A stretch of 11,264 nt of DNA, taken from Methanosarcinaceae archaeon. GTDB lineage: Archaea > Halobacteriota > Methanosarcinia > Methanosarcinales > Methanosarcinaceae. Each line of letters opens with the position of its first letter. Positions within the stretch are counted from its first letter, which is position 1. Where the stretch lies: contig JAUWBW010000042.1 in NCBI GenBank assembly GCA_030609665.1, forward strand, positions 1 through 11,264, written 5' to 3'. The notes beneath the pieces are model-generated. The model was given only the letters and a program-made list of their open reading frames with translations, was not told the origin of the DNA and did not search any database. Both the position numbers and the translations under genes were made by a program. Positions 1-5,776 of the stretch are shown piece after piece.

Positions 1-362
1 AATGTCCGATATGCGGCACTACAACTGAGATTGCAGGTCCGATGTGGCTTGGGCAATTACACGAAGCAAAGTTCTGTGATGAGGTTCTGCTTGAACTCGA
101 AAATCGACCCCTTAAAACGAAAGAAAAGGCTATGAAGATCATCACTCTTTGTAGGGACGAAATCAATATTCCAATGTTCTATGATCAACATGTTATCTGC
201 AAACGTCTGGGAATCTCTGCATCAACCATAGATTCGCTGATAATTGCACTCCACGAGAATGGATATGAAGCATCACGAACACATTTTGATGGAATTTCTT
301 TTAAGACCAATGCTGAAATTACCGATATTGAAAAAATAATGTTGAGCGAAAGACAGGGTTAA
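1..362 (+). CDS. trm1: tRNA (guanine(26)-N(2))-dimethyltransferase Trm1, C-terminal end (partial)
   Basis: The reading frame is open from the left edge (first full codon at base 3) and ends at TAA 360-362, so only the last ~119 residues are present. The visible part starts with a CPICG zinc-binding pair followed by AGPMWLG, then a helical region with FYDQHVICKRLG, and ends in a block with GYEASRTHFDG and SFKTNAEI. These are the hallmarks of the C-terminal domain of archaeal and eukaryotic Trm1, where the catalytic methyltransferase domain comes first (off window). The enzyme uses S-adenosylmethionine to make N2,N2-dimethylguanosine at position 26 of tRNA. A T-rich tract follows the stop. The family call is secure; nothing can be said about its start or promoter. 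Confidence 0.88.
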   Translation, partial: CPICGTTTEIAGPMWLGQLHEAKFCDEVLLELENRPLKTKEKAMKIITLCRDEINIPMFYDQHVICKRLGISASTIDSLIIALHENGYEASRTHFDGISFKTNAEITDIEKIMLSERQG

Positions 363-378
363 TTCGCTGACCATGGGA

Positions 379-407
379 GATTTTTTATTTTATCTTTTAG
401 CTTTTAC
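379..407 (+). terminator. T-rich tract after trm1, probable archaeal terminator
   Basis: About 17 bases after the trm1 stop comes a nearly uninterrupted run of T with few A/C (381-400, TTTTTTATTTTATCTTTTAG), then another TTTT. There is no strong hairpin. Archaeal RNA polymerase commonly ends at such U-rich tracts without a stem, so this is probably where trm1 transcription stops. Inferred from sequence only. Confidence 0.5.
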
Positions 408-430
408 CCATCACAACTACTACAGAAAGT

Positions 431-440
431 AATATATAAT
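431..440 (+). promoter_or_regulatory. TATA box for the wHTH-DUF2110 pair
   Basis: AATATATAAT in an AT-rich gap, 71-80 bases before the ATG at 511. With a usual 25-base spacing to the start site, the transcript would begin near 460 and carry a ~50-base leader. A weak GGAG lies at 494-497, a little far (13 bases) from the ATG. A second AT-rich patch (TTTATAG, near 485-491) could be an alternative. Confidence 0.45.
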
Positions 441-510
441 AAAGTATCTAATTTAGCGAACATTACAAATTACAGCATATTAAATTTATAGATGGAGAGT
501 TGAAGACACC

Positions 511-1101
511 ATGGCTGAAGAATATGCAGAACAGTTGTTTTTACAGGAAAAACCTACACTTGCACTGCTGGCAATCAGTTCACTCAAAAAGACCTATGCA
601 TCTGTGATCACAAAAGAGATCAGTTCAACGTTTGCTCATACAACAAAGATATTATCAAAAATGGAAGAGCACGGGCTTGTTGAATTTACAGTAGAGGGAC
701 GTGTGAAGTATGTTGAACTTACTGAACACGGAATGAAAACTGTTGATACAATGAAAGATATGATAAATGAACTAATTGGAGAATCCGGTGAAGAGAACAG
801 AATACCATTCGGACAATCTTTTTCACAACCATCTGCATCATCATCGCCAGATAAGATTCCACTATCACAGAATATTCAGGAAAAAATAGACAATCTGCGC
901 TCAAAGATCGAGAGAATTTATATCATAGAGAGTGAAAGTGGAGCAGATAAAGAAACGCTATACCGAAAACTTGGACCGTTCAATAGAGATATTAAAATAA
1001 TAGAGAATTTGATCGAATCTTCACAAGAACCTATCGATGAGTCAGTCATAATATCTCATAGTGATGTTCGTAGACGTCTTGAATCAATAATTAACAAATG
1101 A
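511..1101 (+). CDS. Winged helix-turn-helix DNA-binding protein with coiled C-terminal region
   Basis: A 196-residue protein. Residues ~12-80 form a MarR/ArsR-like winged helix: helix pair SVITKEISSTFAHTTKILSKMEEHGLV, then a beta wing FTVEGRVKYVELTEHG, the usual pattern of a MarR-type domain ending in ELTEHG. Residues ~92-118 are a Ser/Pro/Gln-rich flexible linker (SFSQPSASSSPD). Residues ~118-196 are charged and mainly helical, possibly for dimerisation or partner binding. No metal or ligand motif is evident. The stop (TGA) lies 49 bases before the DUF2110 gene, and no strong separate promoter at a workable distance is seen, so the two are probably cotranscribed. It is likely a transcription regulator; its target and signal cannot be read from sequence. 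Confidence 0.78.
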   Translation: MAEEYAEQLFLQEKPTLALLAISSLKKTYASVITKEISSTFAHTTKILSKMEEHGLVEFTVEGRVKYVELTEHGMKTVDTMKDMINELIGESGEENRIPFGQSFSQPSASSSPDKIPLSQNIQEKIDNLRSKIERIYIIESESGADKETLYRKLGPFNRDIKIIENLIESSQEPIDESVIISHSDVRRRLESIINK

Positions 1102-1142
1102 TACTTATCGATTCTTTTACATACATTTTATAAATACATTTT

Positions 1143-1146
1143 AGGT
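1143..1146 (+). promoter_or_regulatory. Ribosome binding site fixing the DUF2110 start
   Basis: AGGTAATC directly precedes the ATG at 1151 and closely matches the archaeal anti-16S sequence AGGTGATC. It supports this start. A TATA-like TTTATAAAT at 1127-1135 is too close (about 20 bases) to give a transcript containing this site, which favours readthrough from the upstream gene. Confidence 0.55.
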
Positions 1147-1150
1147 AATC

Positions 1151-1840
1151 ATGAAATCAATAATATTACTTTTAAAAATATATGGCAGCCGTGACCGTGC
1201 TGTTCGTTCGTTCGAAGCTGTGATAGCCAATGACATAAAAGACATTGAGGCATCAACCCAGATCCATGTAACCAACAATGGCTGGGTACAGATCGAAATA
1301 ACAGGTGAAGACGATGAGTTCTGTGCCAATTATTTGTTGACAAAATACGGCGCACCGGTCAAAGAAGCAGAAGTTGGAAAAGTCTACAAAGGATACATTG
1401 ATTCGATCGAAGAAGATGGGATCATTATTGATGTAGGAACTAAGGTCAACATAACCCTTGATGGACTTAAACCATTAGGAACAGGAGACGTCAAACAAAT
1501 AGTATCACGCTTTGGCATTATACCACACCTTCCGGTTTCAGTTGAAATTGTCAATGTTGATGGTGAAATAAAAATGTGTTTCACAAAAAAACAGATAGAC
1601 CTATGGTGGAAATGGAAAAAGTCCGGCACTGACAGAGTTATAGCAAATGCCACAACCCGCTCTGAGTTGAAGGCTGCAATAAAAAAGACTGGACACGCCA
1701 GGGATATTTACGGAATCGAGCGCATAGGAATAATGGAACATGCAATCGTTTGTCGTGAGAATACGGATGGCCCTGGGATCGTCGCCGACATTGGTCCATT
1801 GTTAATGTCTGAACTTGGAGTTATAATAAAACATGCATAA
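1151..1840 (+). CDS. DUF2110 family protein with S1/OB-like middle
   Basis: A 229-residue protein matching the archaeal DUF2110 pattern: an N-terminal segment beginning LLLKIYG, a motif GWVQIEITGEDDEF, a central segment (residues ~75-100) VGKVYKGYIDSIEEDGIIIDVG that resembles the first strands of an S1/OB RNA-binding fold, then RFGIIPHLPV and a strongly conserved tail with DLWWKWKKSGTDRVI, KKTGHARDI, GIMEHAIVCRENTDGPG and IADIGPLL-type ending. The function of the family is unknown. The S1-like segment and the tRNA-modification gene upstream hint at RNA binding, but this is inference. It has no signal peptide or membrane segment. It follows a wHTH gene at 49 bases and converges with msvR across a 28-base gap holding a small hairpin. 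Confidence 0.75.
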   Translation: MKSIILLLKIYGSRDRAVRSFEAVIANDIKDIEASTQIHVTNNGWVQIEITGEDDEFCANYLLTKYGAPVKEAEVGKVYKGYIDSIEEDGIIIDVGTKVNITLDGLKPLGTGDVKQIVSRFGIIPHLPVSVEIVNVDGEIKMCFTKKQIDLWWKWKKSGTDRVIANATTRSELKAAIKKTGHARDIYGIERIGIMEHAIVCRENTDGPGIVADIGPLLMSELGVIIKHA

Positions 1841-1841
1841 T

Positions 1842-1858
1842 ATCGTCTGACGATTTTA
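1842..1858 (+). terminator. Small hairpin plus T-run between convergent DUF2110 and msvR
   Basis: ATCGT (1842-1846), loop CTG, ACGAT (1850-1854), then TTTT. The palindrome sits in the 28-base gap between two convergent stops. Its arms would also pair in the minus-strand RNA. The stem is only five pairs, so the assignment is tentative. Confidence 0.4.
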
Positions 1859-1868
1859 TGCAGATCGT

Positions 1869-2609
1869 TTATACCTGCATCACAAACAGACAATGTTCAT
1901 AACCATTTCCGAAACATTCTATTTCTTTGATGGTGCAGTTGAGCCCCAATTTCCCAAAAAGAATTCCTTCCAGAAGCCCTTCATCAAAAGAGCAAAGTGT
2001 TTTACCAACAACAGGCATCAATTTGCAATCAAAGCAGTCATGGACAACAATTGTCAATGGGTCTGTTTTGATCACGGATACATTCCCCATATTGTTTTTA
2101 TCCCAAAAATTTGCTATATCCTTAAGCACACCATCAAGATCAGTTGATTTGAAGTTGGTGGATAAACTTTCACCTATATCTGCACCTATCTTTTTCATGA
2201 TTGGTTCATGATTGATCCCATGTGCTTCAAAACCAAATCGCATAGCATGAAAAATAGACTTCAAGAAACTGTATTCATCATTACTGGATGACGCAACTCT
2301 TTCTAATATGTTTTTGTAATGTTTGATAATAGGTTCTTGCGAACAAGCCATATACTGAGAATTTAGGATATATATTTTTTTTCGCTTGTCATTTGCATCA
2401 ATGTGCTCTTCGAGCAGGTCACATGATTTAAGATCAGCAATGTGCACTGAAATCGTTGATTTCGCTTTTCCGGTATGTTTAACAATTTCATCGAACGATT
2501 TTGAGCCGGTCTTTAAAAAATCCAATATTTTAAGTTTGACAGGACCGTTTAATGCAATGAAACCATGGTTTGTAGAAAATAATGCAGTGTGATTTCCAGC
2601 TCGTGCCAT
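1869..2609 (-). CDS. msvR: MsvR-type redox-responsive transcription regulator (ArsR-like HTH + V4R)
   Basis: A 246-residue protein from ATG at 2609. Residues ~20-82 form an ArsR-like winged helix (LKILDFLKTGSKSFDEIVKHTGKAKSTISVHI split by its turn, then a wing with DKRKKIYIL). Residues ~115-246 form a V4R (4-vinyl-reductase-like) domain ending ECFGNGYEHCLF. Cysteines lie at 63, 89, 192, 195, 206, 225, 232 and 240, with a CFDC pair (192-195). This architecture is that of MsvR, a methanogen regulator whose DNA binding depends on the redox state of V4R cysteines; it is known to bind a motif upstream of its own gene. An upstream ATG at 2654 would add 15 residues but lies within the promoter, so MARAGNH is preferred. 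It is transcribed divergently from the Taw2-like gene. Confidence 0.85.
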   Translation of the reverse strand: MARAGNHTALFSTNHGFIALNGPVKLKILDFLKTGSKSFDEIVKHTGKAKSTISVHIADLKSCDLLEEHIDANDKRKKIYILNSQYMACSQEPIIKHYKNILERVASSSNDEYSFLKSIFHAMRFGFEAHGINHEPIMKKIGADIGESLSTNFKSTDLDGVLKDIANFWDKNNMGNVSVIKTDPLTIVVHDCFDCKLMPVVGKTLCSFDEGLLEGILFGKLGLNCTIKEIECFGNGYEHCLFVMQV

Positions 2610-2630
2610 AGTAATAAATGATAAGGTGCA

Positions 2631-2642
2631 ATATATATAAAT
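2631..2642 (-). promoter_or_regulatory. TATA box of msvR, probably leaderless transcript
   Basis: On the minus strand this reads ATTTATATATAT. Its centre is about 27 bases before the ATG at 2609, so the start site should coincide with or almost touch the start codon. No Shine-Dalgarno sequence precedes the ATG, which fits leaderless translation. Confidence 0.55.
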
Positions 2643-2643
2643 G

Positions 2644-2663
2644 TTCGTTCGCAAATAACCGAA
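2644..2663. promoter_or_regulatory. TTCG / CGAA inverted half-sites, candidate MsvR operator
   Basis: Tandem TTCG (2644-2647 and 2648-2651) faces CGAA (2660-2663), giving TTCG-N8-CGAA. The block abuts the msvR TATA box on its upstream side, where TFB would contact DNA. MsvR proteins are known to bind a conserved motif upstream of msvR genes; that this is the motif is inferred from position and symmetry. Confidence 0.45.
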
Positions 2664-2703
2664 TTGAATTTATGTGAACATTTCTATAGTTAAAGACAAT
2701 CTG

Positions 2704-2710
2704 TTATATA
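2704..2710 (+). promoter_or_regulatory. TATA box of the Taw2-like gene
   Basis: TTATATA lies 35-41 bases before the ATG at 2745, predicting a start site near 2732 and a short leader of roughly a dozen bases. A weak GGATA at 2737-2741 could serve as ribosome binding site. Confidence 0.45.
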
Positions 2711-2744
2711 CGTTGATCATTGGTTAAAAGTTATCGGATAAAAT

Positions 2745-3761
2745 ATGAAAAAAGTAATCCTGATACCGGTTGAAGATGCAGAATCTGCAAGGTCTGACCT
2801 CCTCAAAAATGACTTACTTGATGGAAGTAGGAAGATCAAATTGATCAGCTTAAAAGGCGAAAAGTTCCTTGAGATCCCTGTCAAAACGAATGTGGAAGGA
2901 TACACAGTCATTGACCAGAATGCCCCTGAATACTATGAAAAATGGCAGTCATTAAAAGATCGATTAATGGGTGTTCTTTCATCGGATGAACTCAAGCATG
3001 TACCTTCCGGATGGCAGATTCTCGGCGACATTATCATAGTCAACATACCACAGGAAATCGACAACAGAAAGACCGTTATTGCAAAAGCTCTTCTTGGTAT
3101 GTATCCGCGATGCAAAAGCGTTATTCAGGATTTTGGGATCGAGGGGCAGTTCCGTGAACCAAACCGGAAGACCATTATTGGAAACAAAGTAGAAACCATC
3201 CACAAGGAGCACCGGTGCCTCTTTAAGATGGATGTTACAAAAATAATGTACTCAAAAGGCAACCTGCCCGAACGAAAGCGAATGAGTAAGGTTGGTGCTG
3301 ATGAGGTTATTGTAGATATGTTTGCAGGTATCGGATATTTTTCAATCCCGATGGCAGTACATGCAAAACCCAGACAGGTCATTGCTATTGAACTCAATCC
3401 TGTGTCGTTTGGTTATTTGTGCGAGAATATCAAGTTAAACCATGTTGAGAACATCATTAAACCAATAAACGGTGACTGTGCAGAGGTTACACCACAGGAC
3501 GTAGCTGATAGGGTGATAATGGGATATGTTGGGGTTACGCATCACTATCTGGAGCAGGGGATCCGTGCAATAAAAAAGAGCGGCGGCGTTTTGCATTACC
3601 ATGAAACAACGCCGGAGAGTCTGTTGTTTGACCGCCCCATGACTCGAATTGAGGATGCTGCGCGCGCGGTGGGGCGCAGGGTTGAAATTCTGGACTGCCG
3701 CCGGATCAAGAAATATTCACCGGGTGTGTGGCATGTGGTTGTGGATGCGAAGATCGAGTGA
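2745..3761 (+). CDS. taw2: Trm5/TYW2-family SAM enzyme, probably tRNA(Phe) 4-demethylwyosine aminocarboxypropyltransferase Taw2
   Basis: A 338-residue cytoplasmic enzyme. An N-terminal region (~1-75) is followed by the Trm5/TYW2 middle domain (GIEGQFREPNRKTIIGN at ~131-147) and a class I Rossmann domain: motif I DMFAGIGYFS (191-200), acidic end of strand 2 IAIELNP (214-219), then DRVIMGYVGVTHH (255-267). In m1G37 methyltransferases of the Trm5 group the last motif is NLP-like; the MGYV-TH version, and YSKGNLPER (169-177), fit Taw2, which moves the 3-amino-3-carboxypropyl group of SAM to 4-demethylwyosine at G37 of tRNA(Phe). Automatic annotation may call it Trm5b or a plain methyltransferase. 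The last ~60 codons are richer in G and C than the rest. Its stop lies two bases from the convergent hicB-like gene. Confidence 0.78.
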   Translation: MKKVILIPVEDAESARSDLLKNDLLDGSRKIKLISLKGEKFLEIPVKTNVEGYTVIDQNAPEYYEKWQSLKDRLMGVLSSDELKHVPSGWQILGDIIIVNIPQEIDNRKTVIAKALLGMYPRCKSVIQDFGIEGQFREPNRKTIIGNKVETIHKEHRCLFKMDVTKIMYSKGNLPERKRMSKVGADEVIVDMFAGIGYFSIPMAVHAKPRQVIAIELNPVSFGYLCENIKLNHVENIIKPINGDCAEVTPQDVADRVIMGYVGVTHHYLEQGIRAIKKSGGVLHYHETTPESLLFDRPMTRIEDAARAVGRRVEILDCRRIKKYSPGVWHVVVDAKIE

Positions 3762-3763
3762 AG

Positions 3764-3931
3764 TTAATTGCTCTCAATACACACCTGTATTGCTTCCTTT
3801 ATTCGCCCCATAGCCTGTTCAACAGTCTTCCCATGTGTGTAACATCCACTAATATCCGGCACTTTTGCCACATATATACCATCCTCGCCTTGTTCGATGA
3901 GAACTTTAAAATTTAATATCTTGTGTTCCAT
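3764..3931 (-). CDS. HicB-like (UPF0150) small protein, no HicA neighbour
   Basis: A 55-residue protein: FKVLIEQGEDGIYVAKVPDISGCYTHGKTVEQAMGRIKEAI broken over strands and one helix is the typical partial RNase-H-like fold of HicB/UPF0150 (EDGxYVAxVPDIxGCxTxGxTxEEAxxxIKEAI). In HicAB systems HicB neutralises the HicA RNase; no HicA is encoded on either side, and this protein lacks the usual C-terminal DNA-binding domain. Solitary copies are common in archaea. The start MEHKILN (3931) is chosen because the 20-residue extension up to 3991 lies outside the conserved domain. No clear ribosome binding site; a weak TCTAAATAGA near 3959-3968 may be the promoter, giving a very short leader. Confidence 0.75.
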   Translation of the reverse strand: MEHKILNFKVLIEQGEDGIYVAKVPDISGCYTHGKTVEQAMGRIKEAIQVCIESN

Positions 3932-4011
3932 TAAATCGCAAAATATCTTAGTTTTACATCTATTTAGACCTGTCTTTAAAGGAGATTGCATTAAGCATCA
4001 ATATCGGCAGT

Positions 4012-4485
4012 TTACATCTCGATTACATCAACAGAAAGGTCTGCATCTATGATATAATCAAAATCGATATGTTCCGTCCATTTCTGTTCCTGGAATATTG
4101 ACTGGAAACATACCCCAATTATCAATTTTCGCTCGGCTCCTTCAAATACACGCTCAACCATTTTGTGCATAGCTTTTGGATCAATGCCAATTTTAGGCAT
4201 TGCAAGTCCACCAAGTATAACTGCGGTATCTGCATGTGCATCGGTGATCTCGCCAAATTGCATACCATCACTTGTGGAAATTACGGATTTAGCAGAATCA
4301 AATTCTAAATTCGAAATAAACGCCATTTTCTTATCAGTTCCGCGAAGCACGTATCCCATAAGTTCTGCAAAAGGACTGCAAAAACCAGGGCTACCAATAA
4401 ATGTTATCTTATTCGATTCGCCAACAAGCTGCCGAAATCCAGTGAGCTGACCGCCAATTCCTTTGGAACTACTTAAAACTTTCAT
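4012..4485 (-). CDS. DUF2124 family protein
   Basis: A 157-residue protein recognised as DUF2124, an uncharacterised family of methanogens. Visible features: FIGSPGFCSPFAELMGYVLRG near the N-terminus, a central glycine-rich strand-loop VILGGLAMPKIGID, and LIIGVCFQSIF towards the C-terminus; the pattern suggests a Rossmann-like alpha/beta fold with two cysteines near predicted loops. No catalytic function can be assigned. The start at 4485 is favoured over an upstream ATG at 4530 because AGAGGATGAT precedes it at ribosome-binding distance, and because the extension would run through the intergenic hairpin. It lies 73 bases after mch on the same strand, an arrangement that may reflect linked expression in C1 metabolism. 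Confidence 0.78.
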   Translation of the reverse strand: MKVLSSSKGIGGQLTGFRQLVGESNKITFIGSPGFCSPFAELMGYVLRGTDKKMAFISNLEFDSAKSVISTSDGMQFGEITDAHADTAVILGGLAMPKIGIDPKAMHKMVERVFEGAERKLIIGVCFQSIFQEQKWTEHIDFDYIIDADLSVDVIEM

Positions 4486-4498
4486 AAAATCATCCTCT

Positions 4499-4530
4499 AA
4501 AAAAATAAGTATGCAGCCGATTGGCTGCAT
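4499..4530 (-). terminator. Perfect hairpin plus T-run between mch and DUF2124
   Basis: ATGCAGCC (4511-4518), loop GATT, GGCTGCAT (4523-4530): eight perfect pairs. In the minus-strand RNA it is followed by ACTTA and seven U (4505-4499), which resembles an intrinsic terminator for mch. The same stem would lie at the extreme 5' end of a transcript begun from the TATA-like sequence at 4549-4558, so it could instead be a leader element of the DUF2124 mRNA. Confidence 0.55.
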
Positions 4531-4548
4531 GTTGTAAATAATGTTTTA

Positions 4549-4558
4549 CATTTTATAT
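4549..4558 (-). promoter_or_regulatory. TATA-like box for DUF2124, touching the mch stop
   Basis: The minus strand reads ATATAAAATG immediately after the TAG stop of mch. A start site 25 bases on would fall at about 4528, the first bases of the hairpin, leaving a ~40-base leader before the ribosome binding site of DUF2124. Confidence 0.4.
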
Positions 4559-5521
4559 CTATACGTTCTTGATGCCAAATGACTCAAGAAGAATTCCCGG
4601 GTTTATTCGACCACTTGTGAATGACTTCTTGCTGGTTCTGTCATTGATGGTGATCTTTGCCGGTGCGAACATACCTGCATCGACCTTGAAGAAGTCGAAA
4701 TCGGCTTCCTTGAATGTATCGTAAAATGGCTTTCCGAAGTCCTTTGATGTTGTGGATGGTGCATTTTTAACGTGCTCTTCGAGTTTCTCAACGTCATCGT
4801 ATGCTACGGTGTAATAGGTCTCGCCACAGTAAATGATACAGTCGTTGGTTGAACCCATGCATTTTGTGTCATCGCCAACAATAGGTGCGATCGGTGCAAT
4901 TCCGAATCCGCTCTGGATCGTGTTGATGTCAAAGCCGATGGATTCAAGCTTGTGGATTCCGGTCTCTACGATACGCGCGGAGATCTGCACTGAACCTGCA
5001 ATGGATGCGGTAGGTGCAACAGCGATGTAAACATTTTCAGTCTCAACATTGCTGTGTTTTGCGATATATTCCACAACCTCTTCATCAGGAAGTGCGCCTG
5101 ATTCCATAACAAGCACTGCACATTCGGAATCGTCTTTGTAGCCGATCTCCTCATAGAGTTCCTTTGGTTTAAGACCAAGTGCCCGTGCAGGACCTGAACC
5201 CATACCGAAGTACTTACCGACAGCGATTCTCCAGCCTGCATACTGTGAACCCATGCATGCGATGGTTGGATGGTCTGTGGAGACCTGAATTGCCGGAACC
5301 GGAAGACCATCGAGGTCGAACTTTGTGTAACTGATCTCTGCAAGGTCTGCAAGACACAGACGTGAGAGGTACATTCCTGCATCGTAGCCACCTTCCATAT
5401 TGACACCACAGTCAATAATAGTAGCACCGTTTGCGAGTTCCTTTGATTCTACCTTTAACTCTTCTTCCCAGTCGAGCATCTCATCAATTATACTTAATCC
5501 CTTTTCGTTGACACTTATCAT
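4559..5521 (-). CDS. mch: Methenyltetrahydromethanopterin cyclohydrolase
   Basis: A full-length 320-residue Mch. It catalyses the reversible hydrolysis of N5,N10-methenyl-tetrahydromethanopterin (or -sarcinapterin) to the N5-formyl form in the cytoplasm, a step of CO2 reduction to methane and, in reverse, of methyl-group oxidation. Recognisable blocks: MISVNEKG at the start, CGVNMEGGYDAGMYLSRLCLADL, QYAGWRIAVGKYFGMGSGPARAL (broken by its turn), VLVMES, VAVAPTASIAGSVQISARIVETGIHK-type core, GFGIAPIAPIVGDD, CMGSTNDCIIYCGET and FFKVDAGMFAPAKITIND. The sequence is closest in pattern to Methanosarcinaceae enzymes. It starts behind a GGGTGATT ribosome site. It ends in TAG, with an in-frame TAA two codons later. 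It stands alone, preceded by a 255-base gap. Confidence 0.97.
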   Translation of the reverse strand: MISVNEKGLSIIDEMLDWEEELKVESKELANGATIIDCGVNMEGGYDAGMYLSRLCLADLAEISYTKFDLDGLPVPAIQVSTDHPTIACMGSQYAGWRIAVGKYFGMGSGPARALGLKPKELYEEIGYKDDSECAVLVMESGALPDEEVVEYIAKHSNVETENVYIAVAPTASIAGSVQISARIVETGIHKLESIGFDINTIQSGFGIAPIAPIVGDDTKCMGSTNDCIIYCGETYYTVAYDDVEKLEEHVKNAPSTTSKDFGKPFYDTFKEADFDFFKVDAGMFAPAKITINDRTSKKSFTSGRINPGILLESFGIKNV

Positions 5522-5523
5522 GT

Positions 5524-5532
5524 AATCACCCT
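5524..5532 (-). promoter_or_regulatory. Strong ribosome binding site of mch
   Basis: The minus strand reads AAGGGTGATTAC before the ATG at 5521; GGTGAT is complementary to the archaeal 16S rRNA 3' end at a spacing of three to five bases. It fixes the Mch start and suggests efficient translation, as expected for a central catabolic enzyme. Confidence 0.65.
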
Positions 5533-5568
5533 TACCGAATTGATTATCTGTGATTTAGGAAGATTAAG

Positions 5569-5576
5569 ATATATAA
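5569..5576 (-). promoter_or_regulatory. TATA box of mch
   Basis: TTATATAT on the minus strand, about 50 bases before the ATG. The expected start site near 5547 gives a leader of ~25 bases that includes the ribosome binding site. Confidence 0.6.
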
Positions 5577-5701
5577 CTGCCGATTCTTTTCGATTGGAGG
5601 ACTTTTGTGTTGCAACTTATTTGATTGCAATTGGTTCTTGTGTTTTTTGAGTGAATGTCTTTCAGGAAAGATGGAATATTTGCATTTGTTAATTTATTTT
5701 T

Positions 5702-5741
5702 GACGCCGAGACAGTCCGCCGCAGGCGGCGCGTTCCTTCGT
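5702..5741. repeat. GC-rich imperfect inverted repeat in the gap before mch
   Basis: The 255-base gap 5522-5776 is AT-rich apart from this block. Its core CCGCC (5716-5720), loop GCA, GGCGG (5724-5728) forms a five-pair GC stem, and GACG (5702-5705) can pair with CGTC (5738-5741) outside it. No T-run follows on either strand in the right sense, so it does not look like an ordinary terminator. It may be a dispersed intergenic repeat, a small structured RNA or a remnant of an insertion. I see no other gene in the gap. Confidence 0.4.
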
Positions 5742-5776
5742 CCACATGAATGTATTTGCTAACGCTCAAATCAAGT

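Noticed and set aside
1127..1135. TTTATAAAT as an own promoter of the DUF2110 gene
   Set aside because: The usual 25-base spacing would place the transcript start inside the coding region, after the ATG and its ribosome binding site.
1203..1216. Three tandem TTCG plus AA inside the DUF2110 gene, similar to the candidate MsvR half-sites
   Set aside because: It lies within codons for a conserved-looking segment, far from a promoter in the right position, and a tetranucleotide repeat of this length can arise by chance.
3932..3991. N-terminal extension of the HicB-like protein to ATG 3991
   Set aside because: The added 20 residues lie outside the compact HicB domain and the region contains the likely promoter.
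4486..4530. N-terminal extension of the DUF2124 protein to an upstream ATG at 4530
   Set aside because: It would code through the perfect hairpin and ignore the good ribosome binding site before 4485; the added residues do not look like part of the family.
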